Shown: positions 1-6,873, counted from the first letter of the stretch. The stretch: 12,108 bases of DNA from Candidatus Thorarchaeota archaeon (GCA_016840965.1 JAEORI010000330.1:1-12108); one strand, 5' to 3'. Translations and numbers: made by a program. Notes: generated from the sequence alone by a model not told the origin.

Positions 1-37
1 AACTGCGGAAAAACTTGGTTTCCGCAAGTACGAGTAA
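1..37 (+). CDS. rps14: Small-subunit ribosomal protein S14 (uS14), C-terminal end only
   Basis: Partial gene cut by the window start. Reading from base 2 gives [11 protein letters not shown] and then TAA at 35-37. An LGFxKY-type ending is characteristic of archaeal S14, and S14 is the expected gene directly before S8 in the archaeal spc operon. S14 sits in the head of the 30S subunit near the tRNA sites. The archaeal form normally carries a zinc-binding cysteine motif, but that part lies outside the window. The stop codon runs into the Shine-Dalgarno sequence of S8, so the two genes are probably co-translated. Identification rests on 11 residues plus gene order. Confidence 0.85.
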   Translation, partial: TAEKLGFRKYE

Positions 38-42
38 GGAGG
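36..42 (+). promoter_or_regulatory. Ribosome binding site of rps8 overlapping the S14 stop
   Basis: AAGGAGG lies 12 bases before the rps8 ATG and shares two bases with the S14 stop codon. It is a strong match to the archaeal anti-Shine-Dalgarno sequence, with slightly long spacing. Confidence 0.7.
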
Positions 43-54
43 CTTAACAAAAGA

Positions 55-447
55 ATGACACTACTAGACCCATTGGCTGATGCAATGTCAAACATCTACA
101 ACAGCGAAGTCGTTGGCAAACCCGAAGTGGTAATTGCTCCCGCATCACGGTTGATAGAGAAAGTATTGCAAGTCATGCAAGCAAAAGGGTACATCGGAGA
201 GTTTGAACGGATTGATGATGGGAAAGCGGGAAGGTTTCGTATACAACTCATGGGCCGTACAAACAAATGTGGTGTGATAAAGCCTAGGTTCCCTGTTCGT
301 CGGGATGGTTTCGAGAAATTCGAAAAAAGGTTCCTCCCAGCCTACAACTACGGTATTCTAATTGTCACAACCCCAGAGGGGGTTATGACTCATGAGGATG
401 CCAAGACACGTGGGATTGGAGGAAGACTACTGGCATATGTGTATTAA
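55..447 (+). CDS. rps8: Small-subunit ribosomal protein S8 (uS8)
   Basis: A 130-residue protein, the usual length for archaeal S8. It binds the central domain of 16S rRNA (helix 21 region) early in 30S assembly. The N-terminus ([14 protein letters not shown]) is the conserved S8 start, which forms the first helix of its N-terminal fold. The C-terminal rRNA-binding domain shows [20 protein letters not shown] (residues about 107-126), the archaeal/eukaryal version of the S8 signature. The start is fixed by the upstream AAGGAGG and by family length. It lies 17 bases after S14 and 13 before L6 in the same transcription unit. In bacteria S8 represses the spc operon by binding its mRNA. Nothing here shows whether that applies in this archaeon. 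Confidence 0.97.
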   Translation: MTLLDPLADAMSNIYNSEVVGKPEVVIAPASRLIEKVLQVMQAKGYIGEFERIDDGKAGRFRIQLMGRTNKCGVIKPRFPVRRDGFEKFEKRFLPAYNYGILIVTTPEGVMTHEDAKTRGIGGRLLAYVY

Positions 448-460
448 GGAGGTCTGATGA

Positions 461-1024
461 ATGTCTGAAAATGCAGCTTATGAACAACGGATTGAAATAC
501 CCAGTGATTGTCAGATTTCCTTGGAAGATAAGACTATCACAATCAGTGGCCCAAAGGGCTCGCTGGAACGATCCTTTCCAGAACCTCAAACTAACATCCA
601 AACCGAAGGTAATGAGCTAGTCGTTTCTACACATATCAATAGGAAAAGAACCAGAGCACTAGTTGGAACAGTGATAGCACATATCCGTAACATGCTTCTA
701 GGTGTCCAACATGGCTATGAATACGAAATGAAAATCGTATACAGTCACTTTCCAATCTCTGTGGAAATAAAGGACAAGACTGTGATTATCAAGAACTTCA
801 TCGGAGAACGAGGTACGAGAAAAGCGCGTCTGGTCGGTGATGTTGATATAAGAACCACAGAGGATGAAGTCTTCATTAGTGGAATCAATATTGAACATGT
901 GTCACAGAGTGCAGCAAACATACAGCAAGCATGTAAGATCCGTGATAAAGACCGAAGAGTCTTCCTTGATGGAATCTATGTCATCAGGAAGAGGAAAGGC
1001 GAGGAAACAAAATCAATAGTTTAG
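461..1024 (+). CDS. rpl6: Large-subunit ribosomal protein L6 (uL6)
   Basis: A 187-residue protein, typical for archaeal L6. L6 binds 23S rRNA close to the sarcin-ricin loop and the factor-binding site of the 50S subunit. Two tandem L6 folds are visible. Residues about 1-80 include ITISGPKGSLERSF. Residues about 85-175 include the archaeal/eukaryal-type motif EMKIVYSHFPISVEI and then NFIGERGTRKARLVGDV. The start is the ATG at 461, served by TAAGGAGGT at 445-453. An ATG four bases earlier reaches a stop after two more codons and can be excluded. The gene lies 13 bases after S8 and 13 before L32e. Nothing is unusual in it. Confidence 0.97.
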   Translation: MSENAAYEQRIEIPSDCQISLEDKTITISGPKGSLERSFPEPQTNIQTEGNELVVSTHINRKRTRALVGTVIAHIRNMLLGVQHGYEYEMKIVYSHFPISVEIKDKTVIIKNFIGERGTRKARLVGDVDIRTTEDEVFISGINIEHVSQSAANIQQACKIRDKDRRVFLDGIYVIRKRKGEETKSIV

Positions 1025-1037
1025 GAGAGCCAATGAT

Positions 1038-1862
1038 ATGTCAAAGAAGCCAGAACTGAAAGACCTGCCTGGTGTGGGACCAAAATTAGAGGAGAAGCTC
1101 AGAGAGGCGGGTATCAAAACGGTATTGAGCATGTCCCGAGCAAAGGCTGACAAACTCGCTGAAAAAGTAGATGGCTTGAGTGAAAGCGGCGCTGCAAAGC
1201 TAATTGAGGCTGCACAAGCAATGCTTCCAGACGCCACTCCCAAGAAGAAGACAGCTGAGGAGAAAAAGCCAGTAAAGAAAGCTGAGCCAAAGCCTGAGAA
1301 GAAAGTTGCTCCAAAGAAAGAAAAACCAGAGAAAGTTGAAGAGGAAAAACCAAAGAAAAAGAAGGCTGAGCCAAAAAAGAAAGCTGCTCCTAAAAAGAAA
1401 CCAAAGTACGAGGTGCCTCTTAGAGTAAAGAATACTGATCAACGGATGTTGAAGATTGCTAGGGAGAAAAAGAAACGAAAACCTAGCTTCGATCATGAGC
1501 TTGCTCATAGATGGACTAGAGTCAGAAACTCATGGCGAAGGCCCAAAGGAATTGATAGTGCAACGCGTCAAAATCGAAAAGGGCGTGTAGCGATGGTTTC
1601 TACAGGTTATAGAACGCCGAAAGCTGTGAGAGACCTCCATCCGTCCCTATATGTTGAGATTAGGGTCCATAAACCATCCGATCTGGATGAATTAGATCCA
1701 GAGTTGCACGCAGTTCGAATTGCCTCAACTGTGGGATTCAGGAAGCGTCAAGAGATTATTGCTGCAGCAGATGCAAAGCTCTTGAGAATTCTCAATCCTG
1801 GACGAGGAGAGGAAGTTGAAGAGGAAGATCTCTTCACAGACCTTGACTTGGAGGTGGATTAG
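1038..1862 (+). CDS. rpl32e: Ribosomal protein L32e (eL32) with N-terminal helix-hairpin-helix domain and lysine-rich linker
   Basis: A 274-residue protein, about twice the size of a minimal archaeal L32e. Four parts are visible. Residues about 6-61 form a tandem helix-hairpin-helix region (LPGVGPKLEEKL at 10-21, GLSESGAAKLIEAA at 46-59), resembling the small N-terminal domain of RadA/Rad51. Residues about 66-124 are a low-complexity Lys/Pro/Glu/Ala linker. The L32e core spans about 147-255 (WRRPKGIDSATRQNRKGRVA, YRTPKAVRDLHPS). A short acidic tail spans 257-274. The core binds 23S rRNA on the 50S surface. N-terminal extensions of this kind are known in haloarchaeal L32e. The extension may bind nucleic acid, but this is inference. 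The start is supported by GGAG at 1023-1026. The gene abuts L19e with 2 bases between stop and ATG. Confidence 0.95.
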   Translation: MSKKPELKDLPGVGPKLEEKLREAGIKTVLSMSRAKADKLAEKVDGLSESGAAKLIEAAQAMLPDATPKKKTAEEKKPVKKAEPKPEKKVAPKKEKPEKVEEEKPKKKKAEPKKKAAPKKKPKYEVPLRVKNTDQRMLKIAREKKKRKPSFDHELAHRWTRVRNSWRRPKGIDSATRQNRKGRVAMVSTGYRTPKAVRDLHPSLYVEIRVHKPSDLDELDPELHAVRIASTVGFRKRQEIIAAADAKLLRILNPGRGEEVEEEDLFTDLDLEVD

Positions 1863-1864
1863 TA

Positions 1865-2311
1865 ATGAGACTTAACACTCAAAGAAGATTAGCCGCACAT
1901 GTGATGAAGTGTGGCGAAACGCGTGTTTGGATGGATCCTCAGTTCGAGGATGAGATTAGTCTAGCTATAACTAGAGATGATATTAGACGTCTAGTTGATG
2001 AAGGTGCTATCCAGAAGAAACCAATTCGTGGTGTCAGTAGAGGTCGTGCTCGATTTAATCTTCGCCAGAAACGAAAAGGCCAGAGAATAGGGGCAGGAAC
2101 GAAAAAAGGAAAATCAACTGCCAAACTGAGTGGCAAAGATCGATGGATGATGAAGATTCGTCCAATGCGGAAAGAACTTCGCAAACTTCGAAGTGATGGC
2201 AAGATATCACCAAGAGTCTATAGAGATCTATACCTCAAGGCAAAGGGTAATGCGTTCCGAAACACGGCTCACCTTAGAACGTACATCTCAGAACGGAGGC
2301 TGTCAAAATAA
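1865..2311 (+). CDS. rpl19e: Large-subunit ribosomal protein L19e (eL19)
   Basis: A 148-residue protein of standard archaeal length. L19e belongs to the 50S subunit, where its long basic helices contact 23S rRNA and the 30S side. Recognisable family motifs are LNTQRRLAAHVMKCG at the N-terminus, WMDPQFEDEISLAITRDDIR (about 22-41), the lysine/arginine-rich middle starting GAIQKKPIRGVSRGRAR, and YRDLYLKAKGNAFRNTAHL (about 119-137). The ribosome binding site GGAGGTG (1850-1856) lies inside the end of L32e, and the stop TAA overlaps the ATG of L18 by one base. Both imply translational coupling. Nothing is unusual about the protein. Confidence 0.97.
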   Translation: MRLNTQRRLAAHVMKCGETRVWMDPQFEDEISLAITRDDIRRLVDEGAIQKKPIRGVSRGRARFNLRQKRKGQRIGAGTKKGKSTAKLSGKDRWMMKIRPMRKELRKLRSDGKISPRVYRDLYLKAKGNAFRNTAHLRTYISERRLSK

Positions 2312-3069
2312 TGGCTCAGGGACCAACATATAGGGCAAAATTCCGACGAAGAAGGGAAGGCAAGACTAACTACTATCGTCGCAGAAGGTTGCTACTATCA
2401 AGAAAGCCAAGACTGGTTGTAAGAAAGACCAATACAAACACAATAGTACAGATTGTCAATTCCTCTGTCATTGGTGATTCAACCATGGCTTCAGCGGTCT
2501 CAGCGGAGCTTGGAAAACATGGATGGTCTGCTGGCACGGGAAATATCCCAGCAGCTTACCTGACTGGTTTCCTAGCAGGCTTACGAGCGAAAAGCCAAGG
2601 CGTGATGGAAGCTGTACTAGATGTGGGTCTGAATCCACCAGTCAAGGGATCTAGGGTATATGCAGCGTTAAAAGGTGCACTTGATGCAGGTCTTGATGTA
2701 CCTCACAATCCTGATGTACTCCCTGATGAAACAAGAATTACTGGTGAACACATTGTTTCAGCCTACGAGCACTTCGGAGACAAATCATCAATGTTCCGTG
2801 AATTAGGAAAAAAGAAGACGAATATAACGACCATTCCCAAGAAGGTCGCGAGTGTCAAGAAAGCTCTCGAAGATATTCCAACTCAGCAATTGAAGAGAAA
2901 GAGAGCAAAAGCACCCGCAAAGAAAGCAGCAGCTGAGAAGCCAAAAGCAAAGAAGCCTAAGAAGGAGAAACCTACAGTCAAGCCTCCTCGAGCCATACCA
3001 CGAAAGCCGAAGCCAAAGAAGCTTGTCGCTAGAGGAAAAGGCAAGAAAGGAAAGAAGGCCACTACATAG
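2311..3069 (+). CDS. rpl18: Large-subunit ribosomal protein L18 (uL18) with lysine-rich C-terminal tail
   Basis: A 252-residue protein. L18 binds 5S rRNA and forms part of the central protuberance of the 50S subunit. Residues 1-190 match archaeal L18: TYRAKFRRRREGKTNYYRRR (6-25), RKPRLVVRKTNTNTIVQIV (31-49), then the helical core with YLTGFLAGLRAK (83-94) and PPVKGSRVYAALKGALDAGL (109-128). Residues about 195-252 form an extra Lys/Pro/Ala-rich tail (such as KAPAKKAAAEKPKAKKPKKE) that most archaeal L18 proteins, near 190-200 residues, lack. The tail resembles the linker of the L32e encoded just upstream. It probably contacts RNA, but this is inference. The ATG overlaps the L19e stop (TAATG). 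Confidence 0.96.
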   Translation: MAQGPTYRAKFRRRREGKTNYYRRRRLLLSRKPRLVVRKTNTNTIVQIVNSSVIGDSTMASAVSAELGKHGWSAGTGNIPAAYLTGFLAGLRAKSQGVMEAVLDVGLNPPVKGSRVYAALKGALDAGLDVPHNPDVLPDETRITGEHIVSAYEHFGDKSSMFRELGKKKTNITTIPKKVASVKKALEDIPTQQLKRKRAKAPAKKAAAEKPKAKKPKKEKPTVKPPRAIPRKPKPKKLVARGKGKKGKKATT

Positions 3070-3082
3070 GGGATGATATGTG

Positions 3083-3760
3083 ATGAGTAAACAGAGAAAA
3101 AGAAGACAACCACGTGCTGAAATTAATCCATTAGATGAATGGGTCCCCAAGACAAAACTTGGTAGGCTTGTGAAAGAAGGGCATATCAACTCCATAGAAG
3201 AGATCATGCGAAACAACTACCGGATTAGAGAGCCTGAGATTGTTGATGCATTGTTTCCAGATCTTCGACAAGAAGTGGTAGATGTGACTCTTGTACAAAG
3301 ACAGTCAGACAGTGGTCAACAGAAGAGCTTTAGAGTCACAGTAATTGTTGGGACAGGTGAAGGAGTCCTTGGTATTGGTGTTGGCAAAGCACCAGAGTTT
3401 GTTCCAGCAGTACGAGCTGCTGAATCAAGAGCGAAATTGAATATCACAATGTTTCGAAGAGGGTGTGGCTCTTGGGAATGCAGATGCCAGGACCCGCATA
3501 GTATTCCGTTCCAAGTTAGCGGAGCTTCAGGTTCGGTATCAGTAACTCTCAGACCTGCACCAAAAGGTACTGGTCTTGTCACAGCAGACGTTGGAAAGAT
3601 AGTCCTCAGAATAGCTGGACTTAATGATGTCTGGTCAATAACAAAGGGGAGGTCGAGAACTTCATCTAACTTTGCAAAAGCCTTTGTTGATGCTCTAATA
3701 CAGACCTACCGAATGCTTCCTCCACAGGAGTGGGGTACAACAGGAGTGGCTGAAACATGA
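3083..3760 (+). CDS. rps5: Small-subunit ribosomal protein S5 (uS5)
   Basis: A 225-residue protein of the archaeal/eukaryal S5 (eukaryotic S2) type. It acts near the mRNA entrance of the 30S subunit and in decoding accuracy. Residues about 65-130 are the double-stranded-RNA-binding-like S5 domain (VTVIVGTGEGVLGIGVGKAP at 86-105). RRGCGSWECRC at 125-135 is a hallmark of archaeal and eukaryal S5. Residues about 150-212 are the C-terminal domain (LRPAPKGTGLV, GLNDVWSITKGRSRT). I chose the ATG at 3083. An in-frame GTG at 3080 directly before it is possible but sits closer to GGGGATGAT (3069-3077). Thirteen bases separate it from L18, and it overlaps the L30 start by four bases (ATGA). Confidence 0.96.
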   Translation: MSKQRKRRQPRAEINPLDEWVPKTKLGRLVKEGHINSIEEIMRNNYRIREPEIVDALFPDLRQEVVDVTLVQRQSDSGQQKSFRVTVIVGTGEGVLGIGVGKAPEFVPAVRAAESRAKLNITMFRRGCGSWECRCQDPHSIPFQVSGASGSVSVTLRPAPKGTGLVTADVGKIVLRIAGLNDVWSITKGRSRTSSNFAKAFVDALIQTYRMLPPQEWGTTGVAET

Positions 3761-4239
3761 GTGAAACAGACAAGATTGTACTGGCAATTCGTGTAAGAGG
3801 AGGAGTCAGAGTAAGACCTGAGATTGAGGATACACTGGACAAACTTCTACTTGGACGGTTACATCAGGCAAGACTATTGAAGGTCTCTCCAAGTCTTCAA
3901 GGTATGATAACAAGAGCAAAGGATTTCATCATATGGGGCGAGCCCACTGGAGAGGTCGTTGAGAAACTTCTCTCAAAGAGAGGTAGGGTGCCTGGGAATG
4001 AGAGATTAACTGACAGTTATGTGAAAAAGAACTCGAAGTATAGTAGTGTCAAAGCTCTAGCCAAAGCAATTGCATCTGGTGAGGCAGATGTAAGGGACGT
4101 AGAGGGACTAAAGCCGGTATTCAGATTGACACCGCCCACAGGTGGATACAAAGGAAAGAAGAAACTTGGTGTTGGAATGGGTGGCATAACTGGATACCGC
4201 GGCGAAGACATTAACGGTCTTGCGCTACGTATGATATGA
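3757..4239 (+). CDS. rpl30: Large-subunit ribosomal protein L30 (uL30)
   Basis: A 160-residue protein, the long archaeal/eukaryal (L7-like) form rather than the roughly 60-residue bacterial form. L30 is a 50S protein contacting 23S rRNA. The N-terminus (IVLAIRVRGGVRVRPEIEDTL) is the conserved L30 strand-helix unit. It is followed by SPSLQGMITRAKDFIIWGEP (about 45-64), the archaeal segment VPGNERLTDSYVKKNS, and the C-terminal TPPTGGYKGKKKLGVGMGG (about 125-143). The ATG overlaps the S5 stop in an ATGA arrangement, so translation is likely coupled. In other archaea the next gene is normally L15. Here an Hsp20 gene intervenes, starting 10 bases after the L30 stop. Confidence 0.96.
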   Translation: MSETDKIVLAIRVRGGVRVRPEIEDTLDKLLLGRLHQARLLKVSPSLQGMITRAKDFIIWGEPTGEVVEKLLSKRGRVPGNERLTDSYVKKNSKYSSVKALAKAIASGEADVRDVEGLKPVFRLTPPTGGYKGKKKLGVGMGGITGYRGEDINGLALRMI

Positions 4240-4245
4240 GGTGAT
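4238..4245 (+). promoter_or_regulatory. Ribosome binding site deciding the start of the Hsp20 gene
   Basis: GAGGTGAT matches the archaeal anti-Shine-Dalgarno sequence and lies four bases before the ATG at 4250. An in-frame GTG at 4241 lies inside this site, so it is better read as part of the ribosome binding site than as a start codon. Confidence 0.75.
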
Positions 4246-4249
4246 ACAA

Positions 4250-4783
4250 ATGTCATGGGACGATAGAGATGATGAAACTCGAAGAAAACTCAGGCGTTGG
4301 TTAGGCGATTTTCTACCAGAGGAGTTGTTCCGTCAAATCGAAGAGATGATGGACCGAATGATGAATGACATGAATCAGGGAACATTGTTCGACAATGAGG
4401 CATTTGAAGAGATGCTCAGAAATCCTGAAGGGACCAATCCATTTGTGTTCGGATTCTCTATGAAAATTGGTCCTGACGGTAAGCCCGTTATTCAGCGCTT
4501 TGGGAATCCTCCAATGGAGGAAGGTGCAGAATCAGCTTCGAGTCTAGAGCCACTTGTCGATGTTGTTGAAGAGAACGACGAGATAATTGTTGTCGCTGAA
4601 TTGCCTGGTGTAGAGAAAGATGAGATTAAAGTAAAAATCAAGGGAACCACCCTAACAATACATGCGGAAAATACTCAGAGACCATATCACAAGGTCATCG
4701 AGCTGCCCTCCAGAGTCAAAAAAGAAGAAGCAAAATCAGCAATTCGAAACGGTGTTTTAGAGGTGCGTCTCAAGAAGGAATAG
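4250..4783 (+). CDS. Small heat-shock protein, Hsp20/alpha-crystallin family
   Basis: A 177-residue protein. Residues about 99-177 form an alpha-crystallin domain: EPLVDVVEENDEIIVVAELPGV (99-120 region), IKVKIKGTTLTIHAE, and the end A164-x-x-N167-G-V-L170-EVRLKK, matching the family signature AxxxNGVLxV. The N-terminal arm includes a methionine-rich amphipathic stretch (EELFRQIEEMMDRMMNDMNQ, 24-43) and FGFSMKIGPDGKPVIQRFGN (67-86), a segment I know from other archaeal Hsp20-like proteins. Members hold unfolding proteins in an ATP-independent way. The usual IxI/V tail used in oligomer assembly is absent, since the protein ends just after the last strand. It lies between L30 and L15, 16 bases before L15, with no visible promoter, so it is probably co-transcribed with the ribosomal genes. 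A role with nascent or ribosomal proteins is inference. Confidence 0.93.
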   Translation: MSWDDRDDETRRKLRRWLGDFLPEELFRQIEEMMDRMMNDMNQGTLFDNEAFEEMLRNPEGTNPFVFGFSMKIGPDGKPVIQRFGNPPMEEGAESASSLEPLVDVVEENDEIIVVAELPGVEKDEIKVKIKGTTLTIHAENTQRPYHKVIELPSRVKKEEAKSAIRNGVLEVRLKKE

Positions 4784-4799
4784 AAGGAAGAGAAATAAG

Positions 4800-5249
4800 A
4801 TGCAGAAGCGAAAGTCGAAGAGAATTAGCAAGATGAGGGGCGTCCGATCTGCTGGATATGGACGAACAAAAGGTCATAGAGCTGCAGGTCAACGTGGAGG
4901 CAAGGGTATGGCTGGTTCAGAGAAACATCATTACATCAAGGTCATGCAGGAGAATCCAAAGTACTTTGGAAAATGGGGTTTCAAACGCCCACAGAAACTT
5001 GTTGATAACCTTGTAGCAATTAATATTGGAGATATTGATGAAGCTGCAGACAGACTTGTTGAGCAGGGTGTCGCATCAGTGACTGGTAAGAAGTATAATA
5101 TTGATGTTTCAAAACTTGGTATTGATAGAATCTTAGGCTCTGGAAGAGTGACAAGAAAACTGAATCTAGTTGGCGTGAAAGCAATCACTCCCAGGGCTCG
5201 AGAAAAAATCACGGGCGTTGGAGGTACCATTGATCTTCCAGCAGAATAA
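4800..5249 (+). CDS. rpl15: Large-subunit ribosomal protein L15 (uL15)
   Basis: A 149-residue protein of normal archaeal length (like eukaryotic L27a). L15 is a late-assembling 50S protein that threads a glycine- and arginine-rich N-terminal extension into 23S rRNA. That extension is visible at residues about 13-41 (GVRSAGYGRTKGHRAAGQRG, then GKGMAG). The globular domain follows with YFGKWGFKRPQ (55-65), and then a typical C-terminal L15 fold ending in AREKITGVGGTIDLPAE. The ATG at 4800 follows the Hsp20 stop by 16 bases, with a purine-rich AGAAGGAAG as a weak ribosome binding site. It is the last ribosomal gene of this block. secY follows after a 69-base leader. Confidence 0.96.
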   Translation: MQKRKSKRISKMRGVRSAGYGRTKGHRAAGQRGGKGMAGSEKHHYIKVMQENPKYFGKWGFKRPQKLVDNLVAINIGDIDEAADRLVEQGVASVTGKKYNIDVSKLGIDRILGSGRVTRKLNLVGVKAITPRAREKITGVGGTIDLPAE

Positions 5250-5261
5250 TCTGTCTGGAAA

Positions 5262-5270
5262 GCTTTAAAG
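5262..5270 (+). promoter_or_regulatory. Possible secY TATA box
   Basis: GCTTTAAAG resembles an archaeal TATA element and lies about 50 bases before the secY ATG, which would place transcription start near 5290. It may give secY expression in addition to read-through from the ribosomal genes. Judged from sequence only. Confidence 0.35.
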
Positions 5271-5275
5271 GGACA

Positions 5276-5287
5276 CTCCAATTGGAG
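5276..5287 (+). repeat. Perfect 12-base palindrome in the secY leader
   Basis: CTCCAATTGGAG is self-complementary over all 12 bases. It lies just downstream of the TATA-like sequence and at or before the likely transcription start, where an archaeal repressor would bind. It could equally be chance. It is too short and lacks a loop, so it is unlikely to act as an RNA hairpin. Confidence 0.4.
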
Positions 5288-5318
5288 CCCAAAACACCTC
5301 TGCAGGAGACAAATGTGA

Positions 5319-6824
5319 ATGCCTAGTAGGTTCCTCAAAGCATTATCCCCCCTCGTACGGATAATGCCCGAAGTCAAAGCGCCTGACAGAGACGTCTCGT
5401 TTCGCGAAAAATTTGTATGGACCGCAATTATCCTCATAATATTCCTGATCATGTCACACATGCCACTCTATGGTGTTGACAAGGGAGTGGGAACAGACTA
5501 TCTCTGGGCGATGCGAGTTATTCTTGCTAGTACACGTGGTACCTTGATGGAGCTTGGAATCGGACCTATTGTCACTGCAGGACTGGTCATGCAACTGCTT
5601 TCAGGTTCAAAGATAATCAATGTAGATTTCGGAGACCCAGAAGACAGAGCACTGTTCACCGGAGGACAGAAGGCCATTGCTATGATCATGACTGCCTTCC
5701 AGGCGATTGCTTACATCATGGGACAAGCATATGGTGAGCTACAGCCCAACGAGGCAGTATTGGTCTTCTTGCAACTATTCATGGCAGGACTTATCGTGAT
5801 TCTGATGGATGAGCTGGTACAGAAGGGGTGGGGCCTTGGTTCTGGTGTGTCGCTCTTCATCATGACCAACGTTGCAGGTCAAGTGCTATTTAACTCATTG
5901 AACTTTATTGATGCTGAAACTGCAGCACCACCTGGTTACCCCGAAACCTCAACGGGTCTACCAAAAGGAATCATCGCAGCTATATTCAGCAACCTTCTCA
6001 GGTCTGTTGGAATCGGTACAACAACGGGTCAGTCAGTAGAATGGGGCTGGTTCCTTGTTAGGAATGGGTATGATCCCAGCATACTTTCGCTGTCTGTCAC
6101 ATTCGTCATCTTCTTTGCAGTGATATGGATGGAGTCAGTTAGAGTGGAGATACCACTTCAGTATGCAAAATATCGAGGGATGAAAGCGAGATATCCAATC
6201 AAACTGCTCTATACCTCGAACATTCCTGTTATTCTGGCTCAGGCACTCTATGCTAACATCCTGTTCTTTGGTCAGATAATTGCTGGAGCGTTCAACCCTG
6301 AAGGGAATAATCCCTTCTTGAGCTGGATAGGCGTTTTTGAGAGAGAACCAGAAACCGGGCGAATGATCGCTACACAAGGATTAGCGAAATACATCACGCC
6401 ACCTCAGGGGATATTCCGTCTTATAGAAGAAGGGATGGAGGGATGGTTGCACATTTTCATTTACGCAGCATTAATGATTCTGCTCTGCTGGGGTTTCAGT
6501 AAGATCTGGGTTGACATCTCTGGTATTGCTCCAAGGGATGTATCACGACAATTGCTCAACTCAGGGTACATCATTCCAGGATTTAGAACCAGCGAGAAAG
6601 TTCTTGAGAGACTACTTGAGCGCTATATCCCGATTGTAGCAGGGCTAGGGGGCTTACTCATAGGAATACTTGCTGTAGTTGCTGATATCATGGGAGCACT
6701 TGCAAGTGGCACCGGAATATTGCTTATGGTTTCAATCATCAAGCAGTACTATGAACAGATCGCAAAGGAACAACTTGCAGGTATAGGTGGCGAAGGAGTA
6801 GCAGGGCTCCTTGGCATAATTTAG
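5319..6824 (+). CDS. secY: Protein translocase subunit SecY (Sec61 alpha)
   Basis: A 501-residue membrane protein forming the channel for protein export and membrane insertion, working with SecE and Sec-beta (neither in this window). The N-terminal cytoplasmic segment (FLKALSPLVRIMPEVKAPDR) precedes the first membrane helix at about 32-50. The plug/second-helix region is seen at about 62-100 with the conserved GIGPIVTAGLVMQLLSGSKI. About ten hydrophobic helices follow. The cytoplasmic loop QYAKYRGMKARYPIKLLYTS (about 280-299) and SGIAPRDVSRQLLNSGYIIP with GFR are typical ribosome-facing signatures. The length is slightly above the archaeal average, mainly from a longer loop after NVAGQVLFNSLNFID. 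The ATG at 5319 is preceded by GCAGGAGAC. An earlier ATG in the same frame is followed immediately by TGA. It follows L15, as usual in archaea. Confidence 0.97.
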   Translation: MPSRFLKALSPLVRIMPEVKAPDRDVSFREKFVWTAIILIIFLIMSHMPLYGVDKGVGTDYLWAMRVILASTRGTLMELGIGPIVTAGLVMQLLSGSKIINVDFGDPEDRALFTGGQKAIAMIMTAFQAIAYIMGQAYGELQPNEAVLVFLQLFMAGLIVILMDELVQKGWGLGSGVSLFIMTNVAGQVLFNSLNFIDAETAAPPGYPETSTGLPKGIIAAIFSNLLRSVGIGTTTGQSVEWGWFLVRNGYDPSILSLSVTFVIFFAVIWMESVRVEIPLQYAKYRGMKARYPIKLLYTSNIPVILAQALYANILFFGQIIAGAFNPEGNNPFLSWIGVFEREPETGRMIATQGLAKYITPPQGIFRLIEEGMEGWLHIFIYAALMILLCWGFSKIWVDISGIAPRDVSRQLLNSGYIIPGFRTSEKVLERLLERYIPIVAGLGGLLIGILAVVADIMGALASGTGILLMVSIIKQYYEQIAKEQLAGIGGEGVAGLLGII

Positions 6825-6833
6825 ATGGAAATA

Positions 6834-6856
6834 GAAGGGAGTCAGCAACTCCCTTC
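6834..6856 (+). terminator. Perfect 9-bp hairpin after secY, possible terminator or processing site
   Basis: GAAGGGAGT and ACTCCCTTC are exact reverse complements around a five-base loop (CAGCA), starting 10 bases after the secY stop. The sequence after it is pyrimidine-rich (TCTATTCCTCTC) rather than a clean T run. It marks the end of the ribosomal/secY block, and a new promoter-like sequence follows. Termination, RNA stabilisation or RNA processing are all possible. Confidence 0.5.
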
Positions 6857-6873
6857 GTAATCTATTCCTCTCA

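Noticed and set aside
1200..1508. Long minus-strand open frame rich in Leu/Phe/Ser opposite L32e
   Set aside because: It is the antisense shadow of the lysine-rich linker (AAG/AAA read backwards gives CTT/TTT). It has no ribosome binding site or family resemblance.
2803..3216. Long minus-strand open frame opposite the L18 tail and S5 start
   Set aside because: Same cause as above: antisense of a low-complexity lysine-rich coding stretch crossing two well-supported genes.
1033..4238. ATGATATG recurring at gene junctions (1033-1040, 3073-3080, 4231-4238)
   Set aside because: Each copy is explained by start or stop codons next to purine-rich ribosome binding sequence. The third copy encodes the end of L30. 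No consistent spacing or further shared bases were seen.
4931..5461. 176-codon minus-strand open frame across L15 and the secY start
   Set aside because: It overlaps two certain genes and the secY leader, and its translation resembles no family I know. It is best read as chance openness.
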